DNA of 64,000 nt, from NCBI GenBank assembly GCA_018340805.1, contig JACMZG010001914.1, positions 10,220,918-10,284,917 on the forward strand. The letters run 5' to 3'. Under the pieces are notes generated by a model. The model worked only from the letters and a program-made list of their open reading frames with translations. It was not told where the DNA came from and searched no databases. The translations under genes were made by a program, and so were the position numbers. Source of the stretch: Microvelia longipes (lineage: Eukaryota; Arthropoda; Insecta; Hemiptera; Veliidae). This document shows, piece by piece, positions 61,036 to 64,000 of the stretch (position 1 is its first letter; each line of letters starts with the position of its first letter).

Positions 61036-62131
61036 CATACATACATACATACATACATACATACATACATTTACGTGTTAGTAAGTTCAAGGTCCTAAAT
61101 GTTTTTTGTGGTATGATAATAATCTTGTCTTTTAACTGTAGCTTTGTCACTCCTAAGAACCAAATATTTTTTTATAGGGATCCTAATTCAAATGTGATGG
61201 ATGTTATGATTCCATTGCTAAATTTAATTCAAACATGCCAGCACATATTTAAAGTTAAATCTACCGATTATCCTTTCCTCTGATTTATCAATTATTTATA
61301 TTTTTAAATTATGCTAAATTTTAAATGTTGTTAAGCCTGCTCACTTAAGAAAAAATTCTCGTTCAAACTAATTCCAAACTATTGAGTTAGGAATAGTTAT
61401 CTTGTAAAACAACTTATTGGAACATGTTATGAAACTTTTAACCCCTAATTTATTTATTATAAGCTTGTGGTTGCCTTACATTCAAAGGCCTCACAATAGT
61501 CAATTCATGAACACAAATTAAAACGTAAAAAAATTACAATGAATAAAAATTATGTAAGATATTATTAAGTTAAGAAGGTACCAGTTTACAATTTTTCAGG
61601 ATACACTATACAGTCATTTAAAAAGTCATTGACACAGTAATATGCTTTATCCATCAGTATTTCTTTAATAACCTTTTTAAAGGAATCCATAGGAAAATCT
61701 AAAATACTAGTAGGCAGCTTATTAAAACATTTGATTCCATTCACCATCGGTGATTGACTTGACAAATTTATATTTGTATAAAATCTAGTTGAATAACCAT
61801 GATTTTTATTATTATCTAATTCATGATGTCTATTTTTAATGTATTCTATAACTGAAAAATGTATGCTGAATAAAGCGTTACAATCTTATTAAGTAATTCC
61901 AAGTAATCCAATTAATTAATACTTAAAATAATCCAATTATTTTAAGTATTAAGTAATTAGTAAAAACTTGCATGATTTCAGGTTGTATCATCACCAGGAA
62001 TGATGGGAGGTGGTCCGATGCAAAGTCCTGCTTCGATGATGCATTCACCGATTCAATATGGAGGACCAATGGGACCAGTAGGGGGTATGGTTCCTCATTC
62101 CCAACAAATGCAAATCCCACCACCTCAGTGA
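25698..62131 (+). CDS. MED14: Mediator complex subunit 14, 28 coding exons
   Basis: MED14 is the architectural backbone of Mediator, joining head, middle and tail modules to RNA polymerase II transcription. Coding exons: 25698-25846, 26289-26421, 26681-26854, 27468-27593, 28920-29052, 30157-30294, 31952-32173, 33030-33171, 34364-34568, 35517-35676, 36692-36896, 37425-37582, 38427-38579, 39877-39976, 40665-40808, 41695-41835, 42598-42770, 44680-44874, 45452-45639, 47854-47923, 48681-48927, 50617-50779, 52253-52445, 53675-53833, 55909-56043, 57575-57709, 59657-59902, 61982-62131. All joins have GT/AG borders and compatible phase except across exon 6. The product would be about 1,511 residues (human 1,454). 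The start ATG opens the exon after an acceptor, and the N-terminal Med14 domain follows directly. Many introns carry private minisatellites and transposons. Confidence 0.93.
28258..28680 (+). repeat. 22-bp minisatellite in MED14 intron 4, about 20 copies
   Basis: The unit is ACTACTATCTGACCTAGCAA with small variants (ACCAATCAAAA). It is near-continuous but not regular enough in spacing or identity to be anything but a minisatellite. Confidence 0.95.
29624..30110. mobile_element. Foldback element just upstream of MED14 exon 6
   Basis: Arms of about 230 bp are inverted copies (AATAATGAAGACAGCAGTCC at the left, complement at the right). The centre holds a perfect stem of about 20 bp (ACAAGAAACAGCTGATATAA) around eight bases. 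Each arm carries CTGAGGA, a stem and GAAAGCTC, a pattern resembling Penelope-type hammerhead sequences but without a clean stem I. The right end is 46 bp from the exon 6 acceptor. Confidence 0.8.
30157..30294 (+). pseudogene. MED14: MED14 exon 6, with in-frame TAG and +1 frameshift
   Basis: The acceptor CTATTTAG and donor GTTAGT are good. The first 29 codons ([20 protein letters not shown], then RLVDHPDPF) align with the family. At codon 268 a TAG (30243-30245) sits where a glutamine CAG would fit. The frame continues as [11 protein letters not shown], aligned without gaps to the family's YNCLHSFC region. An extra A in the run at 30277-30279 then shifts the frame; removing it restores SLQLS leading into exon 7 (VFYSQT). 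So one substitution and one inserted base break an otherwise recognisable exon. Whether this is assembly error, allele damage or a mechanism such as editing cannot be decided from one sequence. Every other exon is open. Confidence 0.75.
31240..31830 (+). mobile_element. Decayed LINE reverse-transcriptase C-terminal fragment
   Basis: The frame reads [20 protein letters not shown], then [20 protein letters not shown] and SRISYGLII followed by a stop. [18 protein letters not shown] follows, with more broken frame up to [18 protein letters not shown]. This is the usual end of the ORF2 protein of CR1/Jockey-like non-LTR elements. Several stops are present. It lies in MED14 intron 6. Confidence 0.75.
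31952..44874 (+). CDS. MED14: MED14 exons 7-18: central conserved body
   Basis: About residues 285-950. Family-typical blocks in order are [176 protein letters not shown]; and [20 protein letters not shown]. These are the repeated beta/helical modules that form the Mediator spine. Splice phases chain without conflict. Exon 12 carries the basic patch [11 protein letters not shown], as in other animals. Confidence 0.93.
32166..32788 (+). repeat. Minisatellite made of MED14 exon 7 splice-donor sequence
   Basis: Exon 7 ends AATAAG and its donor reads GTAAATACTTAAA. Directly after it about 30 copies of (AAT)AAGGTAAATACTTAAA, with TG, TT or AA spacers, follow head to tail. Each unit carries an AAG/GTAAAT 5' splice-site consensus. 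The array fills the first 0.6 kb of intron 7. Confidence 0.95.
32810..32930 (+). mobile_element. Half copy of foldback family 2 with hammerhead-like core
   Basis: It matches the right arm of the element at 33847-34190 (AACTTTATTAGTTGAGA, CTGATGATGGC, CCAGGGATATCCATATTCC). The other arm is missing. It lies immediately after the donor-like minisatellite. Confidence 0.75.
32837..32873 (+). ncRNA. Hammerhead ribozyme-like motif (half copy)
   Basis: Stem I CCTG/CAGG frames the core CTGATGA (32841-32847), then GAAAC (32860-32864). Stem III has only two pairs (A-U, C-G) with loop TA, closed by the GTC cleavage triplet. Stem II is weakened (TGGC against AGG). Confidence 0.55.
33890..33926 (-). ncRNA. 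Hammerhead ribozyme-like motif, intact core
   Basis: On the minus strand stem I 5' strand CCTG (33926-33923) is followed by the core CTGATGA (33922-33916). Stem II is TGGC with GCC closing a GTTAT loop. GAAAC follows, then loop CA, the GTC cleavage site, and the stem I 3' strand CAGG (33893-33890). Every conserved core base is present. Stem III is only two base pairs, as in the small variants described from Penelope-like elements that work as dimers. Confidence 0.7.
34109..34145 (+). ncRNA. Hammerhead ribozyme-like motif, one core change
   Basis: Right-arm counterpart of 33890-33926. It has the same stems and GTC site, but the core reads CTAATGA (essential G5 replaced by A), so it is probably inactive. 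Confidence 0.6.
34660..34745 (-). mobile_element. SINE-1 tail fragment
   Basis: GGCAAAGCCAGGCAAATAGG and CCACGTTGTTGGACTCTT are the reverse complement of the SINE-1 tail at 42470-42515. A similar fragment lies at 28835-28885. Confidence 0.6.
34785..35176 (-). pseudogene. LINE RNase H domain remnant
   Basis: On the minus strand the frame reads [35 protein letters not shown], then after a frameshift [14 protein letters not shown]. The pattern LTGHxxLxxHLxxLG...ETxxHLLxEC is the usual RNase H end of R1/I/Jockey-type retrotransposons. It has stops and a frameshift, and lies in MED14 intron 9. Confidence 0.7.
35823..36490 (+). repeat. Dispersed repeat family D, copy 2
   Basis: It contains GAACTATCTGTTTCAGGTGT, AGTTTTCACAAAGTTCTCC and TTTTGAAAAATCATAAAACA. 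It lies in MED14 intron 10. Confidence 0.7.
38222..38368. mobile_element. Short palindromic element family C, copy 3
   Basis: CCAATGAGGTTGGCCTGAT pairs with CTAATTTCATTGGTTC, and outer ends GCTATAATCAGTTGGCA pair with GTCAACAGATTATAACC. It ends 58 bp before MED14 exon 13. Confidence 0.8.
38895..39806 (+). repeat. About 33-bp minisatellite in MED14 intron 13
   Basis: The unit is like AAGAAAACTACTAGTGTCTT followed by AATATTTTACAA, about 27 degenerate copies with many small deletions. It ends about 70 bp before exon 14. Confidence 0.95.
39977..40664. other. MED14 intron 14
   Basis: No gene seen. A segment at 40300-40500 (TTATTTATTTTGTTTAGCT, GGAAGGTT, AAGAAGAAT) is a diverged copy of 37125-37260 in intron 11. 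Confidence 0.45.
41988..42558 (+). mobile_element. SINE-1, full-length tRNA-derived copy with target-site duplication
   Basis: The tRNA-related head has an A box (TGGTGTAGTGGTTAAGG) and a B box (GGGTTCAATCC). A body follows (CCACGTCCTTCAGAAGGGAT, GTCGAGCCTGTGCG-like, GATCCCTTACCC), with a tail block GGGAGTTGGCAAAAAGGGCC and a simple-repeat end of C and ACT units. A perfect 14-bp duplication TTCTTCAAATATTT flanks it (41974-41987 and 42559-42572). It lies in MED14 intron 16, with the downstream duplication ending 25 bp before exon 17. Confidence 0.88.
42925..42995 (+). mobile_element. Half copy of foldback family 1
   Basis: GATGATGGCCTTATGTTAGG, TTGAAAGCACTTTG and TTTTGTGGAGAGACT match the right arm at 62700-62785. 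The hammerhead-like core has TTGATGA. Confidence 0.7.
43575..44340 (-). repeat. Dispersed repeat family D, copy 3 (longest)
   Basis: Reverse orientation of 14640-15130 and 35823-36490: GGGTTAATGAGGTCATAAAA, GTACAAAAGTTTGACT, GAAAACCACTTGGGAGTCC, CCTACGGTATAAATAAGGAA. It lies in MED14 intron 17. Confidence 0.75.
45452..50779 (+). CDS. MED14: MED14 exons 19-22: Pro/Ser/Gly-rich linker
   Basis: About residues 951-1173. [20 protein letters not shown] opens the segment, with the RRRS and EDDNPPSP motifs shared with other animals. A low-complexity run rich in P, S, G and H follows ([59 protein letters not shown]). This is the disordered linker that precedes the C-terminal tail-module domain in metazoan MED14. 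Phases chain 0-2-0-1-2 through GT/AG introns. Confidence 0.9.
45870..46620 (-). mobile_element. LINE ORF2 3' end remnant
   Basis: On the minus strand the frame reads [40 protein letters not shown] and [10 protein letters not shown], then [16 protein letters not shown] shifted frame follows, with [14 protein letters not shown] and [13 protein letters not shown], then an untranslated tail ending in AATAAAGC near 45880. This is typical of CR1/Jockey-like elements. It lies in MED14 intron 19. Confidence 0.8.
47048..47363. mobile_element. TIR element family B, copy 2
   Basis: Complete copy with ends CATAGAGATATATTACTAGA and its complement (TCTAGTATATATCTCTATG). Internal blocks are shared with 20330-20659 in reverse. 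Confidence 0.85.
48322..48440. mobile_element. TIR element family A, fragment
   Basis: Only the left end is present (AATATTAATATAGAAGGAGC, CTGTAAACTCAATGTAG, ACTGATAACACGAAAGG). It breaks off into unrelated sequence. Confidence 0.7.
49053..49586. mobile_element. TIR element family A, copy 3
   Basis: Both ends are preserved (TTAGAATAATACTATCTATA, and the right end TATATAGTATAATTCTAA), as is the internal AAAACACCTGCTGAGTATT. It lies in MED14 intron 21. Confidence 0.85.
50346..50425. repeat. AC then TA microsatellite
   Basis: About 13 AC units run straight into TA units. Confidence 0.95.
50830..51135. mobile_element. Foldback element family 2, second copy
   Basis: The arms match 33847-34190 (GCTACCGTAGAATCTTGCTG at the left, CAAGTATCAATGATAGC at the right). 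It lies in MED14 intron 22. Confidence 0.8.
50871..50907 (-). ncRNA. Hammerhead ribozyme-like motif
   Basis: On the minus strand: TCTG, core CTGAAGA (50903-50897, allowed by the CUGANGA rule), stem II GGT/GCC, GAAAC, loop TG, cleavage triplet GTT, then CAGG. All invariant core bases are kept. Stem I has three pairs plus one wobble. The right-arm counterpart (51058-51090) has CTGATGA but TAAAC in place of GAAAC. Confidence 0.6.
51517..51559 (-). ncRNA. Hammerhead ribozyme-like motif with palindromic stem III
   Basis: Core CTGATGA, stem II CTGT/ACAG around TT, then GAAA running into AGCCGGCT. That is self-complementary with no loop, so stem III could only form between two molecules. Triplet CTC follows. 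Stem I is weak (two or three pairs). Confidence 0.45.
51891..51931 (+). ncRNA. Hammerhead ribozyme-like motif, right-arm partner
   Basis: Mirror copy of 51517-51559 with identical core, stem II and AGCCGGCT. Confidence 0.45.
52253..62131 (+). CDS. MED14: MED14 exons 23-28: C-terminal domain
   Basis: About residues 1174-1511. Conserved blocks are [112 protein letters not shown], and [18 protein letters not shown]. This domain joins the tail module. The last exon is a Met/Pro/Gly-rich tail ending MQIPPPQ at the TGA (62129-62131). Confidence 0.93.
52720..52990. repeat. Tandem array whose unit is a long palindrome
   Basis: A perfect 38-bp palindrome at 52720-52757 (half: ATAGAGAAATAGGAGCAAA) recurs near 52800 and, less perfectly, near 52880 with spacing of about 80 bp. 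The spacer contains CAATGTCCATTGGGTC. Confidence 0.9.
53104..53280. mobile_element. Short palindromic element family C, copy 4 (nested)
   Basis: Arms GCCAATAAGGTTACTCCT and CCTCATTGGTTCCTC; ends AAAATCAGATGACAG and CTGTCAACTGATTTTA. It interrupts a larger repeat whose inverted, uninterrupted relative is at 58190-58440. Confidence 0.8.
54000..54430 (+). mobile_element. Decayed LINE reverse-transcriptase tail
   Basis: Broken frames read [22 protein letters not shown] and [19 protein letters not shown], in the order expected for the end of a CR1-like ORF2. Many stops and shifts. Confidence 0.45.
55012..55258 (+). repeat. About 31-bp minisatellite with hairpin-forming units
   Basis: The unit is AAGAAAAACACTACAAGTAG followed by TGCTTGTAA, 8 copies. 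Each holds the small palindrome CACTACAAGTAGTG. Confidence 0.95.
55628..55858 (+). repeat. About 45-bp minisatellite
   Basis: About five copies of a unit with TATTTAGATAAGCAAATCTT and ATTTTACTTATTTTCTAC. It ends 50 bp before MED14 exon 25. Confidence 0.95.
56330..57060 (-). repeat. Dispersed repeat family D, interrupted copy
   Basis: 56330-56440 and 56930-57060 match the reverse-strand copy at 43575-44340 (GTCAATGACATCATAAAAAA; AAAAACACCTGAAACAGAT). Confidence 0.55.
57054..57410 (+). repeat. 16-18-bp minisatellite seeded from a family D end
   Basis: The unit is AATGTTATACCTGTG(G/A), more than 18 copies. Both edges (CTGTGGTATAAATGAA) match the terminal sequence of family D, so the array appears to have grown inside that element. 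Confidence 0.9.
57936..58210 (+). repeat. Tandem duplication of about 120 bp
   Basis: GATGACACACTAAGTTTATT to AAATAGCACATGCT occurs twice (about 57936-58055 and 58098-58210). Confidence 0.85.
58190..58440 (-). repeat. Inverted partner of the repeat around 53290-53480
   Basis: CATTAACTGTGCAGGTCCTA, GAGAAGGTTATAAAAAAATA and TTGAGGAGCAAACTTGAC are reverse-complement matches to 53040-53430, where a family C element is inserted. Confidence 0.75.
58469..58590. mobile_element. TIR element family B, fragment
   Basis: CATAGAGATATATTTTACTA, then GTATTGGTTGAATTTT and GTAACCTTTCCACATTCG, matches the first third of 47048-47363. Confidence 0.75.
58735..58965 (+). mobile_element. SINE-2, tRNA-derived
   Basis: The head resembles a tRNA (A box GCGGTCGTATAGTACTGGA, B box GGTGTTCACAGCCC). 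The body has GTGACCCACCCGAGGTGG and CCCGCAGGGTGAATACCCTG, with an ATTATT-repeat tail. Fragments of the body are at 43015-43080 and 48215-48270. Confidence 0.6.
59045..59500. repeat. About 145-bp tandem repeat, 3 copies plus part
   Basis: The unit contains AAGGGAAGGGGTAAGGACAG and TGAGTAGAGACAACACTACT. Strong purine bias on the plus strand opens a 186-codon minus-strand frame that is not a gene. Confidence 0.95.
60003..60545. mobile_element. TIR element family A, copy 4
   Basis: Complete: left end TTAAAATAATACTATATATA, right end TATATAGTATTATTCTAA, with the same internal blocks as copy 1 and in the same orientation. It lies in MED14 intron 27. Confidence 0.85.
60970..61070. repeat. TA then CATA microsatellite
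   Basis: About 30 TA units followed by about nine CATA units. Confidence 0.95.
61068..61440 (+). repeat. Dispersed repeat bounded by microsatellite, copy 2
   Basis: Reverse-complement partner of 23030-23415; see that entry. Confidence 0.85.
61445..61890 (-). mobile_element. LINE ORF2 3' end and tail
   Basis: The minus-strand frame reads [57 protein letters not shown] and [12 protein letters not shown], then a stop. An untranslated tail ends CTTATAATAAAT. This segment is open and looks younger than the copy at 12470-12790. Confidence 0.75.
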
Positions 62132-62197
62132 TATTTGCCTTTCTAGTCGCCTCCACATCCTGCCCCCGGGGGTGCCCATTTCTCCCTTCCCATTTGA

Positions 62198-62203
62198 AAT
62201 AAA
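62198..62203 (+). terminator. Probable MED14 poly(A) signal
   Basis: AATAAA 67 bp after the MED14 stop codon. Confidence 0.55.
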
Positions 62204-62561
62204 GTAGGGTACAGGGTACCTCGGAACTAATCCTCACTACTCTGGAGTCGCTTCGCTCAAAGTCAGACAAAAAAGGTCAGTTTTAATTCTAGCAGTCACC
62301 CATCCACCAACTGACCACACTGCTTAACAACAGCACCCACAGAAATTATGGTTACAATAGTGCCAAATTTCAACTCTTTTAATTTTTTTCCTTCAATTAT
62401 GAACCATTTTATATCCAGTAAATATAATATGGCTCTGTTATGTATATATACACCAATAAAGAACTTGATAAAAAAATCATTTTATATAAAAGGTACTCAT
62501 GTAATTCGATAAAGATTGAACTGATGCAGATTAAGAGACCAAACAGTACATTTGTAGATAA

Positions 62562-62795
62562 TGAAAGAAAAGAAGTCTCTCCACAAAATAAAAACTTTAT
62601 TGGCAAAGCCCTTTCAACCTAACGAGAGGCCATCATCTGGCCTGGTCTGACTCTCATATCTAATAGAAAAAGATAGACTCACTTCTCTTCTTCTTTACAT
62701 CTCAATGGTTTGGCACTGATGATGGCCTCTAGTTAGGTTGAAAGCACTTTGCCAATAAAGTTTTGTTTTGTGGAGAGACTTCTTTTCTTTCATTA
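62562..62795. mobile_element. Foldback element family 1, short copy
   Basis: Arms GAAAGAAAAGAAGTCTCTCC and its complement, with TTTATTGGCAAAGCCCTTTC inside. The loop is near 62660-62690. It lies in or just beyond the MED14 3' UTR. Confidence 0.9.
62710..62755 (+). ncRNA. Hammerhead ribozyme-like motif with 6-bp stem I
   Basis: Stem I TTGGCA (62710-62715) pairs perfectly with TGCCAA (62750-62755). The core CTGATGA (62716-62722), a stem II of GGCCT against AGGTT with wobble pairs, GAAAG, a two-base loop CA and the triplet CTT follow in order. The left arm (minus strand, about 62600-62640) has a core change (CAGATGA). Confidence 0.65.
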
Positions 62796-63272
62796 TTTAT
62801 AATGGACTCCATTTACCCTCACTCTAAGGATATAGTACATTTGTAGGTTTTATATATAGTTTTCTATGTTAATTAAATTTTTGGCCAAAGTATTAATAAC
62901 AGTTACCTACAGATTGTTTTTTATACTAAGTTTCTACTTTTATGCGCATACTTTTCTCACTCAGACAGACTTGGTCAAAACCTTTCGAGAGGTTTTAAAA
63001 AAATCTGAAACGGATGATTAATGTGAAATCTAGAATTAGGATTTTCAGTCCAAACACAACTCTTTCCCTTTGACATAAATAAGAAAAAAATAAATTAAAT
63101 TAATTCATCTTAAATATTCATCCAGGGTATTATAGAATCTAAAAAATGTGTATTTCTTTCATTTTCAGTTTATTTTTTTCTGTATAATTATTATTATTTT
63201 ACCAATAAAACGTCTATCGGTATCAAGCTTTTTAATGCAAACAAACATTTACATTCAATGGTGTGTTTATAG

Positions 63273-63354
63273 CAAGGTGGTTGACTGTGGGGCATTAGAA
63301 ATTGAGAAGTCACATGACTTCTTGGATCGCATGTGTGATAAGTATCTAGTGTAG
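63273..63354 (+). CDS. Possible terminal exon of another gene
   Basis: After an acceptor-like TTTATAG at 63266-63272 comes KVVDCGALEIEKSHDFLDRM, CDKYLV and TAG. The composition is strikingly protein-like against its AT-rich surroundings, and AATAAA-rich sequence follows within 40 bp. I do not recognise the family, and no upstream exon was found. It may be a real last exon, a processed fragment or chance. Confidence 0.3.
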
Positions 63355-63450
63355 CAAAATTTTTTATAGAGTGGAAGATAATAATAAATAATTATAATAA
63401 TGAATAATTATAAATAACTACATTATTGTTTATGTAGTTTTATATCTGTC

Positions 63451-63495
63451 CTGAAGATGATCCTAATGGATTGAAATATATTATTCCAGTTTAAA
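63451..63495 (+). repeat. Penelope-type terminal fragment, hammerhead-like
   Basis: CTGAAGA, then the stem ATCC/GGAT around TAAT, then GAAA, as in the motifs above. No convincing stem I is visible. Confidence 0.35.
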
Positions 63496-63825
63496 AACCT
63501 TGTAGAATTAAAGTCTTTCTTTTCCTAATAGTAATAATTATTATTAATTTATTATTTTCACAACTAAACCTACAAAACTTAGTCTTAAGACATGCTTGCA
63601 TGGTATTATGCTAGTAAAATTGGCAAATCAACTGAAGAGTTTCTTATAAATTCTGTATTCTTTCTTTTTTCTATTCATTTCCTAACATAGAGGACTCGTA
63701 AGTTAATCACAGGTATTTAAAATCTAAATTGACAACTACAAAAAAAATAGAAATTGAATAAGCTTGCATGAAGAACATCAGGTAGGTTATCTTTTGGTAA
63801 ACTCTATTTTCGCTAGGGCCTAAAG

Positions 63826-64000
63826 AGAACTTAGAGGGAGGACTAAGGTAAAATAACACATTGATAAAGGGTCTGGAAGTGTGACAGTTTCCATTTGGCG
63901 CTTTAATTGTACTTATTCCTACTAGTCTCCATAGAGGGAGGACTAAGGTAAAATAACACAGTTATAAAGAGGTCTGGAAATGTGACAGTTTCCATTAGGT
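63826..64000 (+). repeat. About 105-bp tandem repeat running off the window
   Basis: GAGGGAGGACTAAGGTAAAA, CACA, GTCTGGAA and GTGACAGTTTCCATT occur twice here. A diverged single unit is at 24930-25040. Confidence 0.85.

Overview
This is animal nuclear DNA, very AT-rich and intron-dense. The reading frames are short exons bounded by GT/AG splice sites, and the surrounding DNA is packed with transposable elements and minisatellites. The encoded Mediator subunit follows the insect version of the family (segments such as [17 protein letters not shown] and [11 protein letters not shown]), so I read this as an arthropod, probably an insect. I cannot name the species.

Layout. (1) Bases 1-9599 form one giant inverted repeat: two arms of about 4.7-4.9 kb around a loop of about 76 bp, with no convincing gene. 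(2) A 0.54 kb terminal-inverted-repeat element (family A) follows at once and ends about 36 bp before the start codon of NAA40 (histone H4/H2A N-terminal acetyltransferase, NatD). NAA40 has two coding exons (10199-10569 and 13346-13661), and its intron carries two minisatellites and a LINE tail. (3) On the minus strand lies a complete acireductone dioxygenase gene (methionine salvage) with four coding exons between 20886 and 16286. Its introns hold a SINE, a family A copy and foldback or TIR elements. (4) About 4.8 kb of repeat-filled intergenic DNA follows. (5) MED14, the backbone subunit of the Mediator complex, fills 25698-62131 with 28 coding exons and about 1,511 codons. I placed every exon by reading frame, splice phase and family resemblance. 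(6) The last 1.9 kb holds the MED14 3' UTR, a foldback element, a possible terminal exon of another gene and the start of a tandem array.

The three recognisable genes are housekeeping genes with no obvious joint function. The unusual material is in the repeats. The most interesting is a set of foldback elements whose arms carry compact hammerhead-ribozyme-like motifs of the sort known from Penelope-like retroelements, with very short stem III. Other points are the 9.6 kb palindrome beside NAA40, a minisatellite made of repeated copies of a MED14 5' splice site, a SINE with perfect target-site duplication just before a MED14 exon, and an in-frame TAG plus a +1 frameshift in MED14 exon 6. That exon break may be an assembly error or a real lesion.

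All coordinates were read by eye. Exon edges are probably exact to the base; repeat edges are approximate.
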